Notes under the pieces: model-generated
The model's database searches: none
Told to the model about the DNA's origin: nothing
The model's input: the letters and a program-made list of their open reading frames with translations, nothing else
Program-made: the position numbers and the translations under genes
From: Nocardia brasiliensis NBRC 14402
GTDB lineage: Bacteria > Actinomycetota > Actinomycetes > Mycobacteriales > Mycobacteriaceae
DNA: 64,000 nt
NCBI RefSeq assembly: GCF_000308475.2
Contig: NZ_BAFT02000112.1
Location: 1 to 64,000 of the forward strand
Direction of reading: 5' to 3'
Shown: piece after piece, positions 26,655-35,071 of the stretch
Layout: the number at the start of each line of letters is the position of its first letter
How positions within the stretch are numbered: the first letter of the stretch is position 1

Positions 26655-27713
26655 CTAGAGCTGTTCGGTCTCGGCGTAGTCCTGCTCGCCACCGTCGGTG
26701 TCACTGAACGTGCCGCTGTCGCTCCACGTTCCGGTGCTCGCGTCGTAGCCGACCACGCTGGACGGGTCGAACGACGCCGGGCTGTCCTTCAGCGAGAGGC
26801 CGAGCGCGTGCAGCTTGACCTTGACCTCGTCGATGGACTTCTGGCCGAAGTTGCGGATGTCCAGCAGGTCCGACTCGGTGCGGGCGACGAGTTCGCCCAC
26901 CGTGTGCACACCCTCGCGCTTGAGGCAGTTGTAGGACCGGACGGTGAGGTCCAGGTCCTCGATCGGCAGACCGAACGAGGCGATGTGATCCGCCTCGGCC
27001 GGCGAGGGGCCGATCTCGATGCCTTCGGCTTCGACGTTCAGCTCGCGGGCCAGGCCGAAGAGCTCGACCAGGGTCTTGCCCGCCGAGGCGAGCGCGTCCC
27101 GCGCGCTGATGGAGTTCTTGGTCTCCACGTCCAGGATGAGCCGGTCGAAGTCGGTGCGCTGCTCGACACGGGTGGCCTCGACCTTGTAGGTCACCTTGAG
27201 CACCGGCGAGTAGATCGAATCCACCGGGATCCGGCCGATTTCCGCACCCGACGCCTTGTTCTGCACGGCCGGGACGTAGCCGCGACCGCGCTCGACCACG
27301 AGCTCGATCTCCAGCTTGCCCTTGTCGTTCAGGGTGGCGATGTGCATATCCGGGTTGTGTACGACGACACCGGTCGGCGGCACGATGTCACCGGCGGTGA
27401 CGGTGCCGGGGCCCTGCTTGCGCACGTACATCGTGACCGGCTCGTCCTCCTCCGAGGACACGACCAGACCCTTGAGGTTCAGGATGATGTCGGTGACATC
27501 CTCCTTCACCCCGGGAACGGTGGTGAACTCGTGCAGCACGCCGTCGATACGAATGCTCGTGACCGCGGCCCCCGGGATCGAGGACAGCAGGGTACGCCGG
27601 AGCGAATTGCCCAGGGTGTAACCGAAACCCGGCTCGAGCGGTTCGATGGTGAACTTCGAGCGGTTCTCGGCGACGACCTCTTCGGTCAGTGTCGGACGCT
27701 GTGAAATCAGCAT
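26655..27713 (-). CDS. rpoA: RNA polymerase alpha subunit
   Basis: A 352-residue subunit, of normal length. The N-terminal assembly domain begins 'LISQRPTLTEE' and contains 'PGFGYTLGNSLRRTLLSSIPG'. The C-terminal domain (about 250-325, 'LDLTVRSYNCLKREGVHTVGEL') contacts DNA UP elements and activators, and is followed by an acidic tail. It assembles the core polymerase as a dimer. Confidence 0.98.
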   Translation of the reverse strand: MLISQRPTLTEEVVAENRSKFTIEPLEPGFGYTLGNSLRRTLLSSIPGAAVTSIRIDGVLHEFTTVPGVKEDVTDIILNLKGLVVSSEEDEPVTMYVRKQGPGTVTAGDIVPPTGVVVHNPDMHIATLNDKGKLEIELVVERGRGYVPAVQNKASGAEIGRIPVDSIYSPVLKVTYKVEATRVEQRTDFDRLILDVETKNSISARDALASAGKTLVELFGLARELNVEAEGIEIGPSPAEADHIASFGLPIEDLDLTVRSYNCLKREGVHTVGELVARTESDLLDIRNFGQKSIDEVKVKLHALGLSLKDSPASFDPSSVVGYDASTGTWSDSGTFSDTDGGEQDYAETEQL

Positions 27714-27767
27714 TTAGGATCATCCTCCTGTTTGGGCGCCCGCTATTTGACGCCTCGTTCTGGGGGT

Positions 27768-27810
27768 TTCCCTTCCGTCCTCCGGCTTTCGCGAGGACGA
27801 CGGAAGGGAA
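27768..27810 (-). other. Stem-loop in the rpsD-rpoA intergenic region
   Basis: The arms ttcccttccgtc and gacggaagggaa are exact complements around a 19-nt loop. The hairpin lies between rpsD and rpoA (112-bp gap). It has no T-run on the transcribed strand, so an RNA-processing or attenuation role is more likely than termination; this is inference. Confidence 0.55.
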
Positions 27811-27825
27811 CAGCGGCAGAGCCGA

Positions 27826-28431
27826 TTACTTCGAGTAGTACTCGACGATCAGCTGTTCCTGCAGCGGCACATCGATCTGAGCGCGTTCCGGCTGCTGGTG
27901 CACCAGGATCCGGAGCCGGCCCGGAAGGACCTGCAGCCAGCCGGGAACCGGGCGGTCACCGACGGTCTCGCGCGCCACCTGGAACGGCAGCGTGCCCAGC
28001 GACTTCTCCTTGACATCGATGATGTCGTACTGGGTCACCTGGAAGCTGGGGACGTTCACGGCCCGGTTGTTCACCAGGAAGTGGCCGTGGCTGACCAGCT
28101 GACGCGCCTGACGACGGGTGCGCGCCAGACCGGCGCGGTACACGACGTTGTCGAGACGGCACTCCAGCAGGCGAAGCAGGTTGTCACCGGTCTTGCCCTT
28201 GAGGCGGTTGGCCTCTTCGTAGTACCGGCGGAACTGCTTCTCCATGACGCCGTAGGAGAAGCGAGCCTTCTGCTTCTCCTGCAGCTGGAGCAGGTACTCG
28301 CTCTCCTTGATCCGCGCGCGGCCGTGCTGGCCGGGCGGGTAGGGGCGACGCTCGAACGCCTGGTCGCCTCCGACGAGGTCGACACGCAGACGACGCGACT
28401 TGCGGGTGATGGGGCCTGTATAACGAGCCAT
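27826..28431 (-). CDS. rpsD: 30S ribosomal protein S4
   Basis: A 201-residue S4 with 'MARYTGPITRKSRRLRVDL' start, 'QFRRYYEEA' helix and an S4 RNA-binding domain ('RLDNVVYRAGLARTRRQARQLVSHGHF'). There is no N-terminal zinc-cysteine cluster, so it is the Cys-free form. S4 nucleates 30S assembly and is a translational autoregulator in many bacteria. Confidence 0.98.
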   Translation of the reverse strand: MARYTGPITRKSRRLRVDLVGGDQAFERRPYPPGQHGRARIKESEYLLQLQEKQKARFSYGVMEKQFRRYYEEANRLKGKTGDNLLRLLECRLDNVVYRAGLARTRRQARQLVSHGHFLVNNRAVNVPSFQVTQYDIIDVKEKSLGTLPFQVARETVGDRPVPGWLQVLPGRLRILVHQQPERAQIDVPLQEQLIVEYYSK

Positions 28432-28451
28432 GTGTTATCTATCCTTTCCCG

Positions 28452-28865
28452 CTAGACGCGACGCCGCTTGGGCGGACGGCAGCCGTTGTGCGGCTGCGGG
28501 GTGACATCGGAGATCGTGCCGACTTCCAGACCGGCGGCCTGCAGCGAGCGGATCGCGGTCTCGCGACCCGAACCCGGGCCCTTCACGAAGACGTCGACCT
28601 TCTTGACGCCGTTCTCCTGCGCCTTGCGGGCAGCGTTCTCGGCGGCGAGCTGCGCGGCGAACGGGGTCGACTTGCGCGAACCCTTGAAGCCGACGTGACC
28701 CGAGGACGCCCAGGAGATGACGTTGCCGTTCGGGTCGGTGATGGACACGATCGTGTTGTTGAACGTGCTCTTGATGTGCGCGTGGCCGTGCGGGACGTTC
28801 TTCTTTTCCCGGCGACGCGACTTCTGGGTCTTCTTGGGGCCGGAGGCCCGTGACTTCGGAGGCAT
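28452..28865 (-). CDS. rpsK: 30S ribosomal protein S11
   Basis: A 137-residue S11 with a basic N-terminus (SRRREKKNVPHGHAHIKSTFNNT) and the C-terminal signature 'DVTPQPHNGCRPPKRRRV'. It forms part of the 30S platform. It sits 9 bp after rpsM and 20 bp before rpsD. Confidence 0.98.
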   Translation of the reverse strand: MPPKSRASGPKKTQKSRRREKKNVPHGHAHIKSTFNNTIVSITDPNGNVISWASSGHVGFKGSRKSTPFAAQLAAENAARKAQENGVKKVDVFVKGPGSGRETAIRSLQAAGLEVGTISDVTPQPHNGCRPPKRRRV

Positions 28866-28874
28866 CGGTTATCC

Positions 28875-29249
28875 CTACTTCTTCTTGCCGGCGACGGTGC
28901 GCTTCGGGCCCTTGCGGGTGCGCGCGTTGGTCTTGGTGCGCTGGCCACGCACGGGCAGGCCACGACGGTGGCGCAGACCCTGGTAGCAGCCGATCTCGAT
29001 CTTGCGACGGATATCGGCCTGCACCTCACGGCGCAGGTCACCTTCGACCTTGAGCTCGGGCGAGCTCTCGATGTAGTCACGCAGCTGCGTCACCTGGTCG
29101 TCGCTGAGGTCCTTGCTGCGCAGGTCCGGGCTGACGCCGGTGGCCGCGAGGATCTCCTTGGAGCGGGTACGGCCGATGCCGTAGATGTAGGTCAGCGCGA
29201 TCTCCATGCGCTTTTCACGCGGGAGATCGACGCCCATGAGACGTGCCAT
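28875..29249 (-). CDS. rpsM: 30S ribosomal protein S13
   Basis: A 124-residue S13 starting 'MARLMGVDLPREKRMEIALTY'-like and ending in the basic tail 'RTRKGPKRTVAGKKK' that reaches the P site. The frame opens further upstream to 29342, but ATG 29249 is the family start and has a GGAA site. A 217-bp gap separates it from rpmJ; no gene is seen in the gap. Confidence 0.97.
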   Translation of the reverse strand: MARLMGVDLPREKRMEIALTYIYGIGRTRSKEILAATGVSPDLRSKDLSDDQVTQLRDYIESSPELKVEGDLRREVQADIRRKIEIGCYQGLRHRRGLPVRGQRTKTNARTRKGPKRTVAGKKK

Positions 29250-29466
29250 GTGGCAGGTTCCTTCACTGTGTCGGAGGTCTGCTCCCTGTCCGTCCCCTCG
29301 TCTTGTGTGGGGCACCGGCCTCCGTACCGGTGGTAGGCACACACGCCTTCCGGGACGAGCCCGGAATACCGCAGCGTGCGGCTGGAGCTGGGAGTTCTTC
29401 TTCTTGTGGCCAAGCCGATCAGTGATCGGTGCCCGGCTGGTGATCGTCGGGGCGAACCCCGTTTGA

Positions 29467-29580
29467 TCAGCCCTGACGCTGCTTGTGGCGCAGGTTGTCG
29501 CAGATCACCATGACCCGACCGTGGCGGCGGATCACCTTGCACTTCTCGCAGATCTTCTTGACGCTCGGCTGAACCTTCAC
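29467..29580 (-). CDS. rpmJ: 50S ribosomal protein L36
   Basis: A 37-residue zinc-ribbon protein beginning (GTG) KVQPSVKKICEKCKVIRRHG and ending RHKQRQG. The ligands are Cys11, Cys14, Cys27 and His32, so this is the zinc-binding (C+) form. GTG 29580 is preceded by GGACGGAC. Position between infA and rpsM is canonical. Confidence 0.96.
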   Translation of the reverse strand: MKVQPSVKKICEKCKVIRRHGRVMVICDNLRHKQRQG

Positions 29581-29943
29581 GTCCGTCCAATCTTGTTGTG
29601 GTTCACACAGGTGTGAACACAGTTTTTCCCCGGCCACCCGGCCGGGGAAGTCTGTTGTATCGCCACGAGGGCGACGCTCCACCCTACCGGGTGGCGATTT
29701 CGCCCTGTCGGGCGAGTCCAGGTAGTGCTACTGCGCACCGCTGTGTTCAACACTCCGAGAAATCCACGCTCTGCTGAACGTGATCCCCGCGGTGCGGTCC
29801 CTCCCCGAGTCGGGTACGTACCCGACTGGGGGTCCGGGGGGCGAAGCCCACCGGGCGGGGCGTGGGGGTTGCACCCCCACAAGAACACTAAGTAATCGGC
29901 GGCTCGGCGAGCGCTCTCCGCGAGCACACCTCACCCGCGACGA
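29581..29943. other. rpmJ-infA intergenic region with several hairpins
   Basis: There is no gene in these 363 bp. Four inverted repeats are visible: 29601-29618 (gttcacac/gtgtgaac, 2-nt loop), 29626-29649 (ttccccggcc/ggccggggaa, 4-nt loop), 29808-29827 (a 20-bp perfect palindrome, agtcgggtacgtacccgact) and 29862-29880 (gtgggggt/acccccac). This gap is unusually long for infA-rpmJ. None has a T-run on the transcribed strand. A structured leader or a small RNA is possible. Confidence 0.5.
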
Positions 29944-30165
29944 TTACTTATAGCGGTATACGATCCGGCCGCGCGACAGGTCGTAGGGAGAAAGCTCGAC
30001 GACCACGCGGTCCTCGGGGAGGATACGAATGTAGTGCTGCCGCATCTTCCCGCTGATGTGCGCGAGAACCTTGTGCCCGTTCTCGAGCTCGATCCGGAAC
30101 ATCGCATTGGGCAGCGGCTCGACAACTCGACCCTCGACCTCGATGGCCCCGTCTTTCTTCGCCAT
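29944..30165 (-). CDS. infA: Translation initiation factor IF-1
   Basis: A 73-residue OB-fold protein, the standard IF-1 length ('[26 protein letters not shown]' start region, ending '[13 protein letters not shown]'). It occupies the 30S A site during initiation. ATG 30165 has GGAGGAC directly upstream. It is the first gene of the minus-strand ribosomal series, divergent from the EspI-like gene. Confidence 0.98.
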
Positions 30166-30502
30166 GTCCTCCGCGATCCCGGTTACGCTCAACCTGGTTT
30201 GTTTGGCTTGTTTCTGCTTACATGTACCCGTCGGTCGACCTGACCGGTGACATGCAAACAGTCGGCGCATAGGTGCACCGCCGCTCCAGCTTACCGGTAC
30301 CGGTTGGTTCCGGCAAAAATGCCTCGCCCCGAGCACGCTTTCGGGGTTGAACCTAGCTGGGTCCGGGTAGCCTTTTCGCCCCGATCAGAACCGGGAAACC
30401 AGTCCCGCGACCCCCTGGCCTCCTGCGCCGCGGCGGTGTCCGGGCTTCGCGTAAACTGACCGCTGTCCAGGTATTAAGGGTCGAGCAGATCGAGGGGGAT
30501 CC
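30166..30502. promoter_or_regulatory. Divergent infA / espI-like intergenic region
   Basis: About 340 bp without a gene. It must hold the infA promoter on the minus strand and the promoter for the EspI-like transcript on the plus strand. No clear -35/-10 pair or operator stood out. The open frames seen here on both strands show no family resemblance. Confidence 0.5.
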
Positions 30503-30610
30503 GTGAGCGAGCGCAGCGAGCGAACCCCATGCGCAGCGCCGACAAGGAACACCGAGCCCACAGCGTCCATGGGAGCGACGGTACCGAGCGTCCGCGAGGT
30601 CCAGTCGTGA
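30503..30610 (+). CDS. Possible 35-codon leader ORF coupled to the EspI-like gene
   Basis: GTG at 30503 has an excellent ribosome site (GAGGGGG, 5 nt away) and opens a 35-residue frame starting VSERSERTPCAAP and ending at TGA 30608-30610. That stop overlaps GTG 30607, the preferred start of the EspI-like gene, in a GTGA arrangement. The 'gtgagcgagcgcagcgagcg' stretch at its start is a purine-rich motif that I believe recurs near gene starts in related genomes. It could be a coupling leader peptide or a non-translated repeat. Confidence 0.4.
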   Translation: MSERSERTPCAAPTRNTEPTASMGATVPSVREVQS

Positions 30611-33600
30611 GTAGGAATAATGACGGCCTGCCCATGTTGCCGCCGTGGCTGTCCGAGAGTGATGTCACCCAGGTCGGTTATGAGGCTCCGGTACAGAACC
30701 TGCCTGCCGACGATCTGATCGAAGAGGCGCCGAGCCGCGGCCGCGGCCGTTTCAAGCGCGCGCCTGAAGGCGATCGCCCCGATGCCGCGCCCGGTAAGCG
30801 CCGGAAGGGCTGGCGGCGCGACAAGCACGAAGAGCAGCCTGCCGCGCAGCAGCTACCGAACGAGGTGGCCCCGCGCCGACCGGACGCACCGCACCCCGAT
30901 GTCCCGCGGGAAGACCCGTGGCGGCAGCAGGGTCTGGACGCCTATGTCCCGCCGCGGGAGGAAGCGGCCCCGCCCGCGCCGCCGCAGCGCACCGAGGCGC
31001 CCCCGCAGGGTCTGCCCACCCGTAACCCCGGCCCGCCGCCGGCGGGTTTCCAGCCGCTCGGCCGACGCTCGGGTACCGATGCACCGCAGTCGAGCGAGTT
31101 GCCTGCGCGCCCGCAGTCCGGCCGCCCCGATCTGCCGCCGCCCCCGTCTCTCCCGGACGCCCCGCAGTCGTCGACGCAGGCTCCCGAACGTCCCCCGCTC
31201 CCGGACGCCCCGCCGGCGCGCACCCCGCAGGCTCCCGCCCAATGGACCGCGAACCCCGACACCGCACAGCAGGGTCCGGCTCGCGCCCCGCAAGCACCGG
31301 ACCAATGGACCGCAAGCCCGGACGCCGCACAACAGAGTGCGGCTCGCGCCCCGCAAGCACCGGCCGAATGGACCGCGAACCCAGACGCCGCACAGCAAGG
31401 TCCGGCGCGCCCGCCACAGGCACCGGCCCAATGGACCGCAGGTCCCGACGCCGATCCGCGAACCCCGCAGGCCGCCGCCGAGCGACCCCCACTTCCGGAC
31501 GCACCGACGCGCGCCCCGCAAGGTTCGACCGAGCGTCCCACGCTCCCCGACGCACCACCGCAGGGCTCGGCCGAGCGACCGGCGATTCCGGACGCGCCGA
31601 CACGCGCCCCGCAAGGCTCGACCGAGCGACCTGCACGCCCCGATGCACCGCCGCAGGCTTCGGCTGTGCGACCTGCGATTCCGGACGCGCCGACACGCGC
31701 CCCACAGGGTTCGGCCGAGCGTCCCGCGCTCCCCGATGCACCGCCGCAGGGCTCGGCCGAGCGACCGGCGACTCCGGACGCACCGACACGCGCCCCGCAA
31801 GGCTCGACCGAGCGACCCGCGCTCCCCGACGCTCCGCCGCAGGCTTCGACACGTGGCCCGCAGTCCGCCGCGGATCGGCACTCGCCCGAAAGCCCTGCGC
31901 GGCCGCCTCTTCCGGAGGCGCCCACCTCGTCCGGTAGCGCACCGGGGCCGTTCGACCGGCACGCGCCGGCGGAGCCCGACGGCCCGCCGCCGTGGCTGGC
32001 CGGGCCGCGGTCCGAACAAGGAACCGCGGAGCAGTCGCAGCGTCCGCCGCTGCCCGAACCTCCTGCACCGCAAGGCGCCCCGGCACCCGCGCCGGTCGAG
32101 CAGGTTCCGCCTGCCCGCTTCGAAGCACCGCTGGGAACAGACGGCCCGCCGCCGTGGCTGGCCGCGACGGTCGCCGATGAGCAGGCCGCGAAACAGGCCG
32201 AACAGGCGAGCAGGCGGCCGGAACTTCCGCCGCCCCCTGGAGAATTCGCCGAAGGCGCCGAACAGGGAGCCGCCGACCCGGCACGCACCGGACCGATCGA
32301 CACCGGGTCCGTGGCCGAGCGCCGACCGGGCCAGGCCACCTCGCCGGATCGCCCCGGTCCACTGGACCAGAGCCGCGCGCCCGGCCCGGTTCCCGCGGAG
32401 AGCGGTCCGCTCGGTGTGCCCATGCCGCACCACACCGCACCGCAGGCACCGGCCGCCGAGGTACCGGGCCCGAACGGAATGCCCGGGCCCAACTGGGTGA
32501 CCGGGCCGCCGCCCGGTGTCACCGAACGCCCGGAATCCGGTCCACCGCAACGCGATAGCGGCCGCCAAACACCCAGCTGGGTGCCGTCGTCCGGTGCCGA
32601 GACCGCTCGACCGAGCACCAGCGGACGGCACCGGCTGCCCGCTGAAGCGATGCCGACCGACGAGGCCAACCAGCCACCGGCCGCACAGCAGCAATCGGCC
32701 CCGCCGCAAACCGGCCCCCACCAGACCGGTCCGTCCGGCTACGCGGCCCCCGCGACCGGCGGCCAGGCACCGAGCAGCGACGAACTGGGCGCGCCGGCGC
32801 CGAACGAGCCGTGGCGCAATGCCGCAGCGCCGACCTGGGCCGACGAAACCGTCGGGCGCCCCGCACCTTTGGCGGGCGGCCAGACATCGGGACCGCAACA
32901 GGGCCCACCGCAAAGCCAGCAGTCCGGACCCCCGCCGGTCGAGGGACCGCCGGGCGGCTACACGGGCCCGCACATGGGCGGTCCGCCGCCAGGCGGTATC
33001 GCGCCCGCCCCGCCACCGGCCATGCCCGGGCAGTGGGGACGGCAGCCCGGCCCGGTCGTGCCGGGTGGGCCGTATCAGCCGGGCCCACCGCCCTCGCTCG
33101 ACGATGTGCCGATGCGGCGCGCCAAGAAGTCACCGGGTAGCGGCTGGCGTAAGGCCGTGCATCACGTGTCCGGCGGTGCGATCAATCCGGGGCTGTCCGC
33201 CGAGGAACTGCGGTTGCAGGAACTCGTCGCGCGGATCCGGCAGCCGGTGCGCGGTGACTACCGGATCGCGACGCTGTCGCTGAAGGGCGGCGTCGGAAAG
33301 ACCACCACGACAATGGGTATCGGCTCGATCTTCGCCTCGATTCGCGGCGATCGGGTGATCGCGGTGGACGCCAACCCCGACTTCGGCACGCTGTCGCAGC
33401 GGGTGCCGCTGCAGACCAGGTCCACCGTGCGTGACCTGCTGCTCGACCCGTCCATTCAGCGATACTCGGATGTCCGCAGGCACACCTCGCAGGCCACCAG
33501 CCGGTTGGAAGTGCTTGCCAGTGAACGCGATCCGGCGGCGTCGGAGGCGTTCAGCGAGGAGGAGTACCGGGCGGTCGCACGGATCCTGCAGCGCTTCTAC

Positions 33601-34014
33601 AACATCATTCTGACCGACTGCGGCACCGGGCTCATGCACTCGGCGATGTCGGGCGTGCTCGATCTGGCGCACTCGCTGGTGCTGATCTCCTCCCCCGCCA
33701 TCGACGGGGCTCGCAGCGCCGCAGCGACTTTGGACTGGCTGTCGCTGCACGGGCACGACCATCTGGTGCGCAACGCCGTGGTGGTGATCAACTCACCCCG
33801 CGCGGGCTCGCCGAATGTCGGTGTGCAGCAACTGCGCGAGTACTTCCTGTCCCGCTGCCGGGCGGTGCACATCATCCCGTTCGACCCGCACATGTCCGAG
33901 GGCGCCGAGATCGACCTGCACCGCCTGCACAAGCACACCAAGCGCGCCTACGTCGAACTCGCCGCCACCATCGCCGACGACTTCGCCACCGACCACCGCC
34001 GCTACCACTCCTGA
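30607..34014 (+). CDS. EspI-like protein: Pro/Ala-rich region plus MinD/ParA-type ATPase
   Basis: About 1135 residues. The first about 860 are low-complexity Pro/Ala/Gln/Arg, including two internal repeat families. The last about 260 form a MinD/ParA-like ATPase: deviant Walker A 'LKGGVGKTTTT', 'VIAVDANPDFG', 'NIILTDCGTG' and 'VVVINSPRAG'. This layout matches EspI (Rv3876) of mycobacterial ESX-1, reported to dampen secretion when ATP is low. It is far longer than EspI (about 670) because of the repeats. GTG 30607 is preceded by GAGG at 6-7 nt; an in-frame ATG at 30529 is an alternative. It is the only plus-strand gene of the ESX locus before the GntR/GNAT pair. Confidence 0.85.
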   Translation: MSRNNDGLPMLPPWLSESDVTQVGYEAPVQNLPADDLIEEAPSRGRGRFKRAPEGDRPDAAPGKRRKGWRRDKHEEQPAAQQLPNEVAPRRPDAPHPDVPREDPWRQQGLDAYVPPREEAAPPAPPQRTEAPPQGLPTRNPGPPPAGFQPLGRRSGTDAPQSSELPARPQSGRPDLPPPPSLPDAPQSSTQAPERPPLPDAPPARTPQAPAQWTANPDTAQQGPARAPQAPDQWTASPDAAQQSAARAPQAPAEWTANPDAAQQGPARPPQAPAQWTAGPDADPRTPQAAAERPPLPDAPTRAPQGSTERPTLPDAPPQGSAERPAIPDAPTRAPQGSTERPARPDAPPQASAVRPAIPDAPTRAPQGSAERPALPDAPPQGSAERPATPDAPTRAPQGSTERPALPDAPPQASTRGPQSAADRHSPESPARPPLPEAPTSSGSAPGPFDRHAPAEPDGPPPWLAGPRSEQGTAEQSQRPPLPEPPAPQGAPAPAPVEQVPPARFEAPLGTDGPPPWLAATVADEQAAKQAEQASRRPELPPPPGEFAEGAEQGAADPARTGPIDTGSVAERRPGQATSPDRPGPLDQSRAPGPVPAESGPLGVPMPHHTAPQAPAAEVPGPNGMPGPNWVTGPPPGVTERPESGPPQRDSGRQTPSWVPSSGAETARPSTSGRHRLPAEAMPTDEANQPPAAQQQSAPPQTGPHQTGPSGYAAPATGGQAPSSDELGAPAPNEPWRNAAAPTWADETVGRPAPLAGGQTSGPQQGPPQSQQSGPPPVEGPPGGYTGPHMGGPPPGGIAPAPPPAMPGQWGRQPGPVVPGGPYQPGPPPSLDDVPMRRAKKSPGSGWRKAVHHVSGGAINPGLSAEELRLQELVARIRQPVRGDYRIATLSLKGGVGKTTTTMGIGSIFASIRGDRVIAVDANPDFGTLSQRVPLQTRSTVRDLLLDPSIQRYSDVRRHTSQATSRLEVLASERDPAASEAFSEEEYRAVARILQRFYNIILTDCGTGLMHSAMSGVLDLAHSLVLISSPAIDGARSAAATLDWLSLHGHDHLVRNAVVVINSPRAGSPNVGVQQLREYFLSRCRAVHIIPFDPHMSEGAEIDLHRLHKHTKRAYVELAATIADDFATDHRRYHS
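31216..31460 (+). repeat. EspI-like internal repeats, family 1 (about 20 residues)
   Basis: Four in-frame copies of a unit like 'APQAPAQWTANPDAAQQGPA' lie in tandem at about 60-nt spacing, with small substitutions (DQWTASPDAAQQS, AEWTANPDAAQQG, AQWTAGPDA). The single Trp in each unit stands out in an otherwise Trp-poor region. The DNA identity between copies suggests recent expansion. Confidence 0.85.
31480..31870 (+). repeat. EspI-like internal repeats, family 2 (about 30-32 residues)
   Basis: Alternating half-units 'RAPQGSTERPALPDAP' and 'PQGSAERPAIPDAPT' repeat about four times at roughly 96-nt spacing, starting near 31500, 31600, 31690 and 31790. Near-identity at the DNA level makes copy number likely to vary between strains. 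Confidence 0.85.
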
Positions 34015-34072
34015 AACCAGGGTTTGCGCGCACCGCACAGCAACGACACTCGCCGTGCGCGCAAGCCGGTGG

Positions 34073-34395
34073 TCGCCCGGAAATCCTTCAGCCCACAGAG
34101 TTTCCGAGCGCAGCACCGCGGCTACAGCTGCTGTAGAGCGTCCGCACACTCTGTGCAGCCGCTCCACCGCCCGGCTGCACCGTTCCAGAGTTCCGAGCAC
34201 CCGCAGCCAGCTCCTCGCTGCGCGGCGCGGTGGTGAATGCACTACGCGCGCAGAGCTTCCGGACACCGGCACCGCGAAACGGTGGCGCGGCGCACGCACT
34301 CTCGGCGATCGCCCGGGAAAACGTCAGCCCCACAGAGTTTCCGAGCGCAGCACAGCGGTTACCGGTGCTGTGGAGCGTCCGCACACTCTGTGGAC
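34073..34395. repeat. Pair of direct repeats, about 88 bp each
   Basis: Copy 1 (34073-34160) and copy 2 (34309-34395) share 'tcgcccgg', 'cacagagtttccgagcgcag' and 'gcgtccgcacactctgtg' in the same order, with scattered differences between. They fill the 386-bp gap between the EspI-like gene and the DUF4254 gene, which has no credible coding frame. The 150-bp spacer contains 'cagagttccgagca', a possible shortened third copy. Confidence 0.75.
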
Positions 34396-34400
34396 CGGGT

Positions 34401-34928
34401 CTACCACTCGGGGAGTCGACGCCTGCCTGCGCTGATGTCGCGCACCAGATCGTCGTAAGCGTCGGCGAGCTCGGCGAGGTGATGCCAAGCGCCGTGCAGT
34501 CTTTCGTCGTGCGCGTCCAGAGTCATCAGCGCGTGGTGGGCCCGCACCGAGGATTCGGCGAGCCGGTCGATGACCGCGCCGACGGTTTCGGTGTGCAGGG
34601 TGGCGCCGAGTCGATGCTGGGGCACGCTGCGCGCGACCCAATCGTCGATCGCCATCACCAATTCGACTCTGCGGCGCTCGATTTCGAGAACCACCACGGG
34701 ATCGGTGTCCACCGAACCACCTCGGCCGACCAGCCGCCGCTCGTGCAGCACCGCGAGATCGCGGGCGAACCAGAGCAGCGGGCCGCCGACGACGCGATGG
34801 CCGCGACACGCCCGAACGAGTAGATCAGAGGTGGGAAGTAGCCCGGAAGCCGGGGACTGCACCACCGAATCGGCGCACCGCAGTGTGCCGGGAAGAGCCA
34901 TTACGACCGTTGTATCCGAACCTGCCAC
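34401..34928 (-). CDS. DUF4254 domain-containing protein
   Basis: A 175-residue helical protein. The C-terminal two thirds carry the family pattern: 'WFARDLAVLHERR', 'ELVMAIDDWVARSVPQ', 'LHTETVGAVIDRLAESSVRAHHALM' and 'AWHHLAELADAYDDLV'. No signal peptide or catalytic motif. GTG 34928 has GGCGAGG upstream; ATG 34901 is an alternative. It is divergent from the GntR gene, sharing a 143-bp promoter region, so it is a likely GntR target. Function is unknown. Confidence 0.75.
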   Translation of the reverse strand: MAGSDTTVVMALPGTLRCADSVVQSPASGLLPTSDLLVRACRGHRVVGGPLLWFARDLAVLHERRLVGRGGSVDTDPVVVLEIERRRVELVMAIDDWVARSVPQHRLGATLHTETVGAVIDRLAESSVRAHHALMTLDAHDERLHGAWHHLAELADAYDDLVRDISAGRRRLPEW

Positions 34929-35023
34929 GTTGCCTCGCCGTCATCGCCGCACAACACCGGATCAGGACGTTCATTACAATAAACCTCTGAAGGCACCTGT
35001 CAAGCGTTACCGGGCCGTAGGAA

Positions 35024-35047
35024 GTCACGAAGAGTACACTTCGTTAC
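35024..35047. promoter_or_regulatory. Inverted repeat, possible GntR operator
   Basis: The arms gtcacgaag and cttcgttac match at 8 of 9 positions around a 6-nt centre (agtaca). It lies 24 bp upstream of the GntR start and in the shared promoter region with the DUF4254 gene. Size and symmetry fit a GntR/HutC-type operator, though the sequence is not the common GT-n-TA-n-AC type. Confidence 0.45.
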
Positions 35048-35071
35048 CTGCACGACCAACCGAGGAGCAAG

